Source: Marinobacterium iners DSM 11526
Lineage (GTDB): Bacteria; Pseudomonadota; Gammaproteobacteria; Pseudomonadales; Balneatricaceae
Direction: 5' to 3'
DNA: 64,000 nt
NCBI RefSeq assembly: GCF_900107855.1
Contig: NZ_FNRJ01000011.1
Coordinates: 1-64,000 of the forward strand
Shown here: positions 27,441 through 35,728 of the stretch, one piece after another
How the letters are laid out: the number at the start of each line of letters is the position of its first letter
Numbering within the stretch: position 1 is the stretch's first letter
Made by a program: the position numbers and the translations under genes
Notes under the pieces: model-generated
What the model was told of the DNA's origin: nothing
What the model saw: the letters and a program-made list of their open reading frames with translations, nothing else
Database searches by the model: none

Positions 27441-29591
27441 ATGGCCGTTCTGAAAAGCACCGCAATGCAGTTGTCAGCTGCTGAACGTCACTGGTTGCCC
27501 TGGTTCGGGCCGACCGGAAAGCTGGCCATGCGCCGTGCCTGTTGGCTCAACCGCCGGACTTTGCCGGTGGTGGAGCAAACCTTTGAAAGCATCGCGGAAA
27601 TACGCGTCAGACTGCTCACCGGCTGGGCCCAGGCCAAGTGGGATATGCTGGCCGATCTAGCACAACAAGTGGGTGAGTCTTTTCCGGACTGTGACAGGGC
27701 GCTACTGGAGCACAAACGGCGCCAGGCTCAGGATCTCTCAGAACTGGCATTGATCGATCTGGAAGGCCGAGTAACCTGTTCGACAACACCGACCCGCACA
27801 GGCTGTCAGGACCTGAACTCAAAAGCGGTCAACGCTGGCCTGCAGGCTCCTTTTCTGCACGGCCCCTATATCGACCCGGTGACGCTTGAGTTGGGTGCCA
27901 GCTCTTCTCGCTTCCATGACGAAGTGACATTGATGTTCTATCAGCCGGTTAAACAGGATGGCGTTGTCGTGGGCGCACTGTGTGCCCGTGTACCCAACGA
28001 TGTGCTGGGTGACCTGATACAGCGAGAGGCGGGCCACATCTTTCCGGAGTCCGGCGATAACTACCTGTTCATGGTGGAGTCGCGGTTTGATCCCACTATC
28101 GAAGCGGGAACGGCGCTGTCACGCTCACGTTTTGAAGATGGCACCTTCAGCCACGGTGAAAACCTTAAAAGCGGAATTCATACCGCCTGGGGAACTGTTA
28201 AGGTTAACCGTCATACTGAATTCGAAATCCGTTTCACCGATCCCGCCACCGGTCAGTTGCACCCCGGTGTGCGGGAGACGATCCGTAAGGGTGGAAATCT
28301 GTTTGTGGCTTACCCGGGCTATTCCGATTATCGCCACATCCCCGTGATCGGTAAGGGAGTGACCTTCAGCATGCCGGGCTCGCAGGATCGGTGGGGCATG
28401 ATGTGTGAATCCGATCTGGAAGAGGTCTATCGCCGTCGTTCGCTCAGTGTGCGCATGATGACGAGCTTGGCGGGGTCGCTGGCAGTGGGGCTTGGCGCCA
28501 GTTACGGTCTGCAGTATTGGCTGAATCTGCCGGCACTGCCGGGCATGTTGCTCAATTTTGTGTTTGTGATGCTGTCGGTAATGCTGTTCTGGCAGGTGGG
28601 AATACGTCCCCTGTCGCGCCGATTGGGAGCGATGACCGAAGTGATCCGAAATCTGGCGGAAGGACAGGGTAATCTTAGTCAGCGATTGGACAGTGACCGC
28701 ATCGTGGCGGATGAAACCGGTGATATGGCCCGCTGGATCAACAGCTTCGTGGATAATCTGGATGGCATTGTGGCGCAGGTGATTCGGGCTGCCGATGATG
28801 TGGGTGAAAACAGCCAGACCATGCAGGTGCGCAACCGCATTGCACTGGATTCCGCAACCTCGGTTGATGAAGCCGCCGAGACCATGTTGAGTCTGGTTGA
28901 GTCGCAACTGGTGGCGATCAGTCAGGCCTCCGGTACGGCTGAGGTCATGAAGTCTGCCATGGAGGAGGTTGTCGCCAAGGCACGGGAGCAGTTCGAGTCG
29001 GTACGCTCGGGTACGCAGGCGATTCGCGATATCGTCCAGACCTCCGCGAGGCGAGTACAGGCGCTGAACCAGCGCACGGTTGAGATCGACGAAATGGTAG
29101 CACTGATCACCGATATCACGGCCCAGACCAATCTGCTGGCACTCAATGCGGCCATTGAAGCGGCACGTGCAGGCGAACATGGGCGTGGATTCTCGGTGGT
29201 AGCCGATGAAGTCAGGGCGCTCGCAGCGCGAACTGAAACCGCCGCGCATGAGATCAGTGCCCGTATCGAGCGGATTCAGAAAGAGAGTGTCGACGCAGTA
29301 CGTTTCATGGAGGCCGGTGTGGAAGACGTGGATCGCAGTCTGCAGCTGGCGGAGCAGTCCACTTCGGATAACACGGAGCTGCATGACAGCGTGGCGCAGA
29401 TGTTTGATATCATCAAGCACATCGACCGTCACAGCCAAGAGCACGGCGGCCATGCTCGATCTGTCGCTGAGATCACCACACGCATGCATCAGGCGGTGGG
29501 AGAGTTGCAGCTAAGCTCAGATCAGGTCAAGGGAACGGCGGCCAAGCTGCAACAGCTGGTGGGCGCGTTTGAAGTCAGCTCGGCCAAATAG
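27441..29591 (+). CDS. methyl-accepting chemotaxis protein with Cache-like sensor
   Basis: A 716-residue chemoreceptor. The N-terminal 330 residues contain a Cache/PDC-like region ([51 protein letters not shown]). Two hydrophobic segments follow at about 339-360 and 367-388, then a HAMP-like linker and the MCP signalling domain with the hairpin tip core [23 protein letters not shown] (split here for length: [23 protein letters not shown]) from about residue 560. No membrane helix precedes the sensor, so both ends and the sensor would be cytoplasmic. The ligand is unknown. The gene has its own promoter region. Confidence 0.88.
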   Translation: MAVLKSTAMQLSAAERHWLPWFGPTGKLAMRRACWLNRRTLPVVEQTFESIAEIRVRLLTGWAQAKWDMLADLAQQVGESFPDCDRALLEHKRRQAQDLSELALIDLEGRVTCSTTPTRTGCQDLNSKAVNAGLQAPFLHGPYIDPVTLELGASSSRFHDEVTLMFYQPVKQDGVVVGALCARVPNDVLGDLIQREAGHIFPESGDNYLFMVESRFDPTIEAGTALSRSRFEDGTFSHGENLKSGIHTAWGTVKVNRHTEFEIRFTDPATGQLHPGVRETIRKGGNLFVAYPGYSDYRHIPVIGKGVTFSMPGSQDRWGMMCESDLEEVYRRRSLSVRMMTSLAGSLAVGLGASYGLQYWLNLPALPGMLLNFVFVMLSVMLFWQVGIRPLSRRLGAMTEVIRNLAEGQGNLSQRLDSDRIVADETGDMARWINSFVDNLDGIVAQVIRAADDVGENSQTMQVRNRIALDSATSVDEAAETMLSLVESQLVAISQASGTAEVMKSAMEEVVAKAREQFESVRSGTQAIRDIVQTSARRVQALNQRTVEIDEMVALITDITAQTNLLALNAAIEAARAGEHGRGFSVVADEVRALAARTETAAHEISARIERIQKESVDAVRFMEAGVEDVDRSLQLAEQSTSDNTELHDSVAQMFDIIKHIDRHSQEHGGHARSVAEITTRMHQAVGELQLSSDQVKGTAAKLQQLVGAFEVSSAK

Positions 29592-29596
29592 CGCTA

Positions 29597-29623
29597 GCCC
29601 GCTCGCCACCGTGGCGGGCGGGC
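29597..29623. terminator. hairpin between convergent chemoreceptor and yaaA genes
   Basis: A 13-base arm (29597-29609) pairs with 29611-29623 with one G-T wobble around a minimal apex. It lies in the 38-base gap between two converging genes and probably serves as a shared end. No strong T run is present on either strand. Confidence 0.45.
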
Positions 29624-29629
29624 AGCGGC

Positions 29630-30409
29630 TCAGCTGGCGGGCACTTCATCTCGCAGGAATACCCAGGTATCGCCCTTGCTTTGTTCCTGGCTGAAATAAT
29701 ACCCCTCCAGATCAAACGCCTTGATCGCCTCAGGCGCATCGATGCGATTCTGGATGATGTAACGGCTCATCAGGCCGCGTGCCTTTTTGGCATAGAAACT
29801 GATGATCTTGTATTGACCGTTCTTGAAATCCTTGAACACCGGGGTGATCAGTCGGGCGTTGAGCGCCTTGGGCTGTACCGACTTGAAGTATTCATTTGAC
29901 GCCAGGTTGACCACTACGTCATCGGATGTTTTCAATTCCTCGTTCAGTGCGGTGGTAATGCGTTCGCCCCAGAACTGGTAAAGGTTGTCGCCAGAAGCGG
30001 TTTTCAGTCGAGTTCCCATCTCCAGGCGGTAGGGCTCCAGCAGATCCAGCGGACGCAACACGCCATACAGGCCTGACAGAATGCGCAGATGCTGCTGGGC
30101 GAAGCTGAAGTCAGCCTCGCTGAAGCTCTCGGCATCCAGACCGGTGTACACATCTCCCTTGAAAGCCAATACGGCGGGGCGGGCATTGTCCGGCGTATGT
30201 TTGGGCTCCCAGCTCTGGTAGCGTGCCACATTAAGACTGGCCAGCTTGTCACTGAGTTTCATCAGCTCGGCAACATCCTGAACCGAAAGCTGACGCAGTG
30301 TTTCGATCAGCTGTTGTGACTGCTCGGTAAAGCGTGGCTGGGTGTAGGTATCGGTAGCGAGAGGGGATTCATAATCAAGCGTTTTGGCTGGTGAAACCAG
30401 TGTCAGCAT
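29630..30409 (-). CDS. yaaA: peroxide stress protein YaaA
   Basis: A 259-residue cytoplasmic protein of the DUF328 family, starting [17 protein letters not shown]. Conserved stretches are [44 protein letters not shown] and [13 protein letters not shown]. In E. coli YaaA binds DNA and limits free iron damage during hydrogen peroxide stress; the same role is inferred. Length is normal. Confidence 0.95.
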   Translation of the reverse strand: MLTLVSPAKTLDYESPLATDTYTQPRFTEQSQQLIETLRQLSVQDVAELMKLSDKLASLNVARYQSWEPKHTPDNARPAVLAFKGDVYTGLDAESFSEADFSFAQQHLRILSGLYGVLRPLDLLEPYRLEMGTRLKTASGDNLYQFWGERITTALNEELKTSDDVVVNLASNEYFKSVQPKALNARLITPVFKDFKNGQYKIISFYAKKARGLMSRYIIQNRIDAPEAIKAFDLEGYYFSQEQSKGDTWVFLRDEVPAS

Positions 30410-30441
30410 GAGTTGGGTCTACCTTGCACAATAAAAGAGAA

Positions 30442-30463
30442 GGGGCCGCACCTGACCGGCCCC
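30442..30463 (-). terminator. rho-independent terminator of the DUF2789 gene
   Basis: On the minus strand a seven-bp GC-rich stem (30457-30463 with 30442-30448) with an eight-base loop is followed by a pyrimidine/T-rich run (CTTCTCTTTT). It lies 19 bases past the stop of the gene that ends at 30482. Confidence 0.7.
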
Positions 30464-30481
30464 GGCGGATCTAAAAGGGAA

Positions 30482-30712
30482 TTAATGCAGGCTGTTGTTC
30501 AGTTCGTCAACTATTTCAGCCCAATCAGAATCACTGCTGATCGCTTCACGCAGAAACTCGGCCTGGGTTTCGTTCCAAAATGACGCCTCATGCAGCTGAA
30601 TTTCGCTGCTGAACAGCCGATGGGTGCGAATAAACTGCTCAATCGAGTCATTGTCTGCCGGCAGGCCGAGCTGTTCAAACAGGGCGCTGAAGGTGTGAGC
30701 GGATGTATCCAT
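30482..30712 (-). CDS. DUF2789 family protein
   Basis: A 76-residue soluble protein starting MDTSAHTFSALFEQLGLPAD, followed by IEQFIRTHRLFSSEIQLHEASFW, the usual DUF2789 sequence in pseudomonads and relatives. AGGAGG six bases upstream of the ATG at 30712 fixes the start. Function unknown. It diverges from trpS over a 237-base region with no other gene. Confidence 0.85.
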   Translation of the reverse strand: MDTSAHTFSALFEQLGLPADNDSIEQFIRTHRLFSSEIQLHEASFWNETQAEFLREAISSDSDWAEIVDELNNSLH

Positions 30713-30949
30713 GTAAACCTCCTGTGGCAATATCAGACGTAGCCGTATCTGTCTCCATTATGGTCAAGCCTGCAGGATTGTCAAAACCTGACTATTTTGG
30801 TTGGTTTTGTGTCGAGTCGAATCGAATCGTTGTTCTGGCAATGACAGCGATAACATGGGCTTGCAAGCCTCTCAACGCATTCTGAGCGGCAGCGACTTAA
30901 CAAGTTGTGTATCATAGCGTTTTAGGACAGACCGACTGACGAGTACGCA

Positions 30950-32227
30950 ATGAGCAAACAGACCGTTCTGACCGGTATTACCACCACCGGTACGCCGCAT
31001 ATTGGTAACTATCTGGGCGCCATCAAGCCCGCCATTGAAGCGAGCGAAAACCCCGCTTTCAACAGCTACTTCTTTCTGGCTGATTTCCATGCGCTGATCA
31101 AGTGCCAGGAGCCTGACCGGGTGGCGCGTTCAACCCGTGAAATTGCCGCAACCTGGCTGGCATTGGGGCTGGACACCAATAAGGCGACTTTCTACCGTCA
31201 GACCGACATTCCTGAAATCACAGAGCTGACCTGGATTCTGACCTGCCAGACCTCCAAAGGGCTGATGAACCGTGCCCATGCTTACAAGGCCTCGGTGGAT
31301 GCCAACCGTGAGGCCGGTAAGGAAGACCTGGATGACGGTGTCACCATGGGTCTGTTCAGCTATCCGATATTGATGGCCGCCGACATCCTTATGTTCAATG
31401 CCGACACTATCCCGGTGGGCAAGGATCAGGTGCAGCATATCGAGATGGCGCGTGATATCGCCGGTCGATTCAACCATCAGTTTGAGCCCCTGTTCACCCT
31501 GCCGCAGGCGCAAGTGGATGAAGAAACTCAGCTGATTCCGGGGCTGGACGGCCGCAAGATGTCCAAGAGCTATAACAACACCATTCCATTGTTCTGTTCG
31601 TCAGATGAGCTGCGCAGGCTGATCAATCAGATCGTGACCGATACCCGTGAGCCGGGTGAACCCAAAGATCCGGACAATACCCTGATGCACCTCTATCGCT
31701 GTTTTGCGACCGAAGTGGAAAGTGCCGCCATGCGTCAGCGGTTTATCGACGGGATCGGTTGGGGGGCTGCCAAAACTGAACTCTTCGAGTACCTGGACGC
31801 CCAGCTGTCTTCGCCGCGTGCCCGTTACAACGAACTGATGAATGACCTGGGTGAAGTGGAAGCGGTACTGCTCAAGGGCGCTGAGCGTGCGCGGGAATAC
31901 GCAACTCCGTTTCTCGACAAGGTGCGCCACGCCGTCGGTATCCGCTCACTGACCGATACCAGCAGTACGCAGCAGCAGAAAGTGGCGAAAGAAAAGGAAA
32001 AGAGTGAAGAAGAGCTGGCCCGCGCCGAGGAAGGGCGCCGTCGTGCCATCCTGATGCAGATTAGTCCCCTGCTGGAGCAAGTGAAACAGGCCGAAGACAA
32101 GACCGCTGCAGCGGTAACATTGATCGCTGAAAAGTCGGCTGAAGTTGAAGCGTTGAAGAAAAAGGCACGTCAGAAGGCTCAGAATGAGCTGGATCTACTC
32201 AAGGAGGAGCTGGCGGCCTATCTCTAG
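30950..32227 (+). CDS. trpS: tryptophan--tRNA ligase
   Basis: A 425-residue class I aminoacyl-tRNA synthetase. The HIGH-like motif is PHIGNYLGAIKP (from residue 16) and the KMSKS loop is GRKMSKSYNN. After the usual catalytic and anticodon-binding parts there is a charged, coiled C-terminal extension (about 345-425, rich in Lys/Glu, such as KVAKEKEKSEEELARAEEGRR), making it longer than the roughly 330-residue E. coli enzyme but like the longer gammaproteobacterial form. It ends before a strong terminator. Confidence 0.97.
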   Translation: MSKQTVLTGITTTGTPHIGNYLGAIKPAIEASENPAFNSYFFLADFHALIKCQEPDRVARSTREIAATWLALGLDTNKATFYRQTDIPEITELTWILTCQTSKGLMNRAHAYKASVDANREAGKEDLDDGVTMGLFSYPILMAADILMFNADTIPVGKDQVQHIEMARDIAGRFNHQFEPLFTLPQAQVDEETQLIPGLDGRKMSKSYNNTIPLFCSSDELRRLINQIVTDTREPGEPKDPDNTLMHLYRCFATEVESAAMRQRFIDGIGWGAAKTELFEYLDAQLSSPRARYNELMNDLGEVEAVLLKGAERAREYATPFLDKVRHAVGIRSLTDTSSTQQQKVAKEKEKSEEELARAEEGRRRAILMQISPLLEQVKQAEDKTAAAVTLIAEKSAEVEALKKKARQKAQNELDLLKEELAAYL

Positions 32228-32258
32228 CCCCCTTCCCATATCTCTTCCTGCATGACCT

Positions 32259-32291
32259 GAAACAGCCTTTCCTGACCGGAAAGGCTGTTTC
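32259..32291 (+). terminator. terminator of trpS
   Basis: A perfect 14-bp stem (32259-32272 with 32278-32291) with a five-base loop lies 31 bases after the trpS stop. The descending arm ends in TTTC followed by ATTTCC. Its length and position make it a confident transcription end. Confidence 0.8.
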
Positions 32292-32413
32292 ATTTCCGCT
32301 GTCCTCTCTTTGTCATCAAATGACAAAGAAAGCCTCACGCACTTGTTATATTCCGCCATTAGGCTATGCTTCTTGTAATAAAACTACAAAATAAAACCAA
32401 CAGGAGGAAGAGC

Positions 32414-32617
32414 ATGGATATTCAGGTAAAGGCAGAAGAACGGACTATCGCCATTCTGGGTGTGGATGGCGAAAATTTCGTTGTCAGCGGCGTGTACAAG
32501 GGCACCGCACGCAAGCCAAGCTCTTATATCGTAACCCGCAGCAGTGACCGCAGTGTCACCGTACGCGACCTTAGCACTTTCCCGAGCCATCAGCAGGTAC
32601 GCGAATTAATGAGCTGA
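32414..32617 (+). CDS. small orphan hypothetical protein
   Basis: A 67-residue unrecognised protein: MDIQVKAEERTIAILGVDG, then NFVVSGVYKGTARKPSSY and VTRSSDRSVTVRDLSTF. It looks like a small beta-rich soluble domain. A strong AGGAGGA eight to nine bases before the ATG supports translation. It stands alone between the trpS terminator and its own terminator, with an AT-rich 120-base upstream region, so it appears to be an independent single-gene unit. No function is assigned. Confidence 0.7.
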   Translation: MDIQVKAEERTIAILGVDGENFVVSGVYKGTARKPSSYIVTRSSDRSVTVRDLSTFPSHQQVRELMS

Positions 32618-32641
32618 TATCGACACCCGATTCAGCAAGAG

Positions 32642-32667
32642 AAACTGCCGCCTTGTGCGGCAGTTTT
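32642..32667. terminator. bidirectional terminator between small gene and cysK
   Basis: A perfect 10-bp stem (32642-32651 with 32657-32666) with a five-base loop ends in TTTT on the plus strand and in GTTTCTCTT on the minus strand. It lies 25 bases after the stop of the 67-residue gene and about 25 bases past the cysK stop. Confidence 0.85.
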
Positions 32668-32689
32668 CGTTTGGGTGTGGTCAGGCGAG

Positions 32690-33658
32690 CTATTGCACCG
32701 TTTCGTTATCGCTGAACATGCCTTCAAACAGAATTGAAGACAGGTAGCGTTCACCCGAATCAGGCAGAATGACTACAATCTGTTTGCCTGTATTGGTTTC
32801 CAGTTCTGCCTGACGCAATGCTGCCGCCAGGGCGGCGCCACAGGAAATACCGCACAGAATACCTTCTTTCTGCATCAACTCACGTGCGGTTGTGATCGCA
32901 TCTTCATTGCTGACCTGCTCAACCTTGTCGACCAGTGAAAGGTCCAGGTTCTTGGGTACAAAGCCGGCACCAATGCCCTGAATTTTATGCGGAGCAGGTT
33001 TGACCTCATCACCAGCCAGGGTTTGCGTAATCACGGGGGAGTCGACAGGTTCAACCGCGACGCTGATGATCTGTTTGCCCTGAGTGCGCTTGATATAGCG
33101 TGAGATGCCAGTCAAGGTGCCACCCGTGCCGACACCGGCAACCAGCATATCAATCTTGCCGTCGGTATCGCGCCAGATTTCCGGGCCGGTGGTTTTCTCA
33201 TGGATGTCCGGGTTGGCCGGGTTCTCGAACTGCTGCAGCATCAGGAAGCTGTCCGGGTTTTCGTCCACCAGCTGTTGGGCTTTTTCGATTGCGCCTTTCA
33301 TCCCCTTGGCCGGTTCGGTCAGCACGATTTCGGCCCCAAGGGCCTTCATCAGTTTGCGTCGCTCCAGCGACATGGAGGATGGCATGGTCAGAATCAAGCG
33401 GTAGCCCTTCGCGGCCGCCACAAACGCGAGCGCAATACCGGTATTGCCACTGGTCGGCTCAATCAGAGTCATGCCGGGCTGCAGACGGCCGTCCTGTTCT
33501 GCTGCCCAGATCATGCTGGCGCCGATGCGGCATTTGATCGATCCGGCCGGGTTACGCGATTCGATCTTGGCGTAGAGATTGCCGGCTGGCCAGAGATTTT
33601 TGAGTCGTACCAGCGGTGTGTTGCCGATCGTCAGCGCGTTGTCTTCATATATATTCAT
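32690..33658 (-). CDS. cysK: cysteine synthase A
   Basis: A 322-residue PLP enzyme that makes cysteine from O-acetylserine and sulfide. It closely follows E. coli Cys[16 protein letters not shown] start, PLP lysine at residue 42 (SIKCRIG), [35 protein letters not shown] phosphate loop and VEPVDSPVI. The length and the lack of a CysM-type GRIGYRM region argue for CysK. It is transcribed as a single gene; its upstream 159-base region separates it from the divergent Sel1 gene. Confidence 0.94.
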   Translation of the reverse strand: MNIYEDNALTIGNTPLVRLKNLWPAGNLYAKIESRNPAGSIKCRIGASMIWAAEQDGRLQPGMTLIEPTSGNTGIALAFVAAAKGYRLILTMPSSMSLERRKLMKALGAEIVLTEPAKGMKGAIEKAQQLVDENPDSFLMLQQFENPANPDIHEKTTGPEIWRDTDGKIDMLVAGVGTGGTLTGISRYIKRTQGKQIISVAVEPVDSPVITQTLAGDEVKPAPHKIQGIGAGFVPKNLDLSLVDKVEQVSNEDAITTARELMQKEGILCGISCGAALAAALRQAELETNTGKQIVVILPDSGERYLSSILFEGMFSDNETVQ

Positions 33659-33817
33659 CAGCTTTTCAACTCCATGACGGCTTGAATCAGGGTCAGCAGG
33701 CTACTCCAAGCTTGCTGACAACAGGTATAGTTCAGTGTACCGCTGACTGCGGTAAAATGTGAGACGATTTTTTCATATCTGTATAAAGATACGATTTCTA
33801 ATGCCTTGGGGGTATAT

Positions 33818-34327
33818 ATGCATTGGCTAATGCGGCAACTGGCACCTTTGATCGCCTGGCTGGCAGATCGCCTGTTTCATTTGTCCCTGTTCAATCGGTC
33901 CCGTCAGCGTCACCAGCTGGTCATGCGGCTGTTCCGGTTTGCTGCGGACAATGGCAGCCAGCGGGCACTTTCGGTATACGGTCATCTGCTGCACTTTCGC
34001 GGCGAAGATGTGGCCAGCCGCATTCAGGGTGGGATCTATCTGCAGCGTGCGGCTGATGCCGGTGATCCCAAGGCACAGTATCAAATGGGCAGAATTTTCG
34101 AGAATGGATTCGAGCATTACTTCACGCCTGATCTCGGCAAGGCGTTACATTACTACCGCCAGGCGGCGGAACAGCTTCATCCTCTGGCTATTCGACGCAT
34201 GATTGAGGTTTATGAAGAGGGCGCCCTGGGTGTTGCCATCGACCCGGCGCGTGCCAACTGCTGGCGTCAGCGCCAGCACCAGGTGCCCTCGGTCGAGGCG
34301 CTCAGCGTGTCGTCAGAGTCGCGCTGA
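33818..34327 (+). CDS. Sel1-repeat protein
   Basis: A 169-residue protein with an amphipathic or membrane-associated N terminus (MHWLMRQLAPLIAWLADRLF) and two Sel1-like repeats: GIYLQRAADAGDPKAQYQMGR and KALHYYRQAAEQLHPLAIRRM. Such repeats mediate protein contacts. The ATG at 33818 follows GGGGG; an upstream TTG is less likely. No partner is known. Its last 26 bases overlap the opposing DUF4139 gene. Confidence 0.75.
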   Translation: MHWLMRQLAPLIAWLADRLFHLSLFNRSRQRHQLVMRLFRFAADNGSQRALSVYGHLLHFRGEDVASRIQGGIYLQRAADAGDPKAQYQMGRIFENGFEHYFTPDLGKALHYYRQAAEQLHPLAIRRMIEVYEEGALGVAIDPARANCWRQRQHQVPSVEALSVSSESR

Positions 34328-35717
34328 AGCTCAGCTCCTCTTCACTTTCGGCAGGGATTTCCATCTGCCAGCTGGCAGACGCACCGCTGACCTGTGTAGT
34401 TGGTTTACTGGTGAGTGTCAGCTTGAACGGCAGTGGAAAGTGAGCAGTCAGGTCCAGAGGTTTGCTCTGTTCCGAGCGGTTACGCACACTGATCCGGTAC
34501 TCCACCTCATAGCCTTCAAACACCTTTCTGAAGCCTGTTTGGACCTGCTCGATCCCCAGGTCAAAGGCTTCACCCATAATCACTCTGACCTTTTCGCCTG
34601 CAGCGGTTGCAGGTACCTGAGTGCCCCCCACAAACTGCAGTTGGCCGTCGGCATCAGGCCGGAACACTCGCGCCTGTCCGCTGGGCAAGGGCAAGCGTGA
34701 TCCGGATGTGGCCGGTGCGGTGAAATGCAGCTCAGTCAGAGCCTGATCCAGCTGTGGCGGCATCTGTTGATGGGCGTTCACCTGAAGTGCGTAGGTGTAT
34801 TGAATGCTTGCGGGCAGCTGGGTGTTTGGAATCAAGGGTACCTGTTTCTGCTGCTGATCTTGCAGGTTGTGTAGCCCGGGCAGGGTGTAGAGGTGATAGT
34901 CCTGTACCGATCCAGTTTCAACTCCGCCGACTTTCATATCGGCTGCGGCCGAGCGCATCAGCATGACTTCAGGTCGAGTCTGTTGAGGCTGGTTGACCTG
35001 TCCCGCCAGCAGCTTGATGTTTGCCTGGGGCCAGGCCAAACCGCTGTGGTTGTTCAGAGTGGCGAGGCCTTCCAGGTCCAGCTGTTCACCATCACTATCG
35101 AGGGTCAGCAGGTAGTCCATCTGCCAGCTGAGGCCTTGTGTCAGATAGCTGATTTCGGCTTCGGCCGCATTGCGGGTGCCTTTGGTGCGAAATGAAAGGC
35201 GTGGCTGCAACTGATAGTTGGGACTGTCTGGTTTTACAATCAGTCGCCACTGGCCTTGGTGCAGAGGCAGGGTTTCGATCTCTCCTGCTTCGTTTGCTAT
35301 CAGTGCCGTGTTGCCTTCAACACGCAGCAGACGCACTTCGGTGCGTGTTTCGGACCCTGTGACGGGATTGAAGCGGGCGAGGGTAATTGTTTTGCCCATT
35401 TGCGTCTGCAGCAGGCTGCCAAGACTGAGCAGGTCCTGTTCCAGGTTTTGTTCCAGAATCTGGCCCATACCGCGCAGTTTAAGCGTTTGAGCCTGCATCT
35501 GTGGGCTCACAGCTTGCAGCAGAATCGGGGTATCAGCCGGAAGTGCCGGAACCTTGCGCTGTTCCTGAACCAGTGCGAGGTTCTGCTGGTACAACGTGAG
35601 ATCAAGACGAGTACGGCTGTCGTCCGCAATACTGATCTCGTTTGCAGCCTGTATCAGTGGGCTCACAAGCAGGCCACCGACCAGAGCGGTGGACAGAGAG
35701 AGTTGTCGAATGATCAT
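34302..35717 (-). CDS. exported DUF4139 domain protein
   Basis: A 471-residue protein with a signal peptide (residues 1-24, MIIRQLSLSTALVGGLLVSP to QAA). The family's pattern is present: N-terminal LYQQNLALVQEQR, a middle LSYLTQGLSWQMDYLLTLD-type segment, NNHSGLAWPQANIKLLAGQVN, and C-terminal IMGEAFDLGIEQVQTGF with EYRISVRNRSEQSKPLDL. DUF4139 proteins are beta-rich, exported and of unknown role. Eleven bases separate it from the pseudokinase gene upstream, so the two form an operon. The start follows AGGAG. Confidence 0.85.
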   Translation of the reverse strand: MIIRQLSLSTALVGGLLVSPLIQAANEISIADDSRTRLDLTLYQQNLALVQEQRKVPALPADTPILLQAVSPQMQAQTLKLRGMGQILEQNLEQDLLSLGSLLQTQMGKTITLARFNPVTGSETRTEVRLLRVEGNTALIANEAGEIETLPLHQGQWRLIVKPDSPNYQLQPRLSFRTKGTRNAAEAEISYLTQGLSWQMDYLLTLDSDGEQLDLEGLATLNNHSGLAWPQANIKLLAGQVNQPQQTRPEVMLMRSAAADMKVGGVETGSVQDYHLYTLPGLHNLQDQQQKQVPLIPNTQLPASIQYTYALQVNAHQQMPPQLDQALTELHFTAPATSGSRLPLPSGQARVFRPDADGQLQFVGGTQVPATAAGEKVRVIMGEAFDLGIEQVQTGFRKVFEGYEVEYRISVRNRSEQSKPLDLTAHFPLPFKLTLTSKPTTQVSGASASWQMEIPAESEEELSFSATLTTR

Positions 35718-35728
35718 GGGGGCTCCTG

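Noticed and set aside
28125-29489. 454-codon minus-strand frame opposite the chemoreceptor gene
   Set aside because: It lies entirely within the well supported receptor gene and shows no recognisable motif.
30817-30831. Short TCGAA tandem repeat upstream of trpS
   Set aside because: Only two to three imperfect copies, too few to call a repeat element or CRISPR-like structure.
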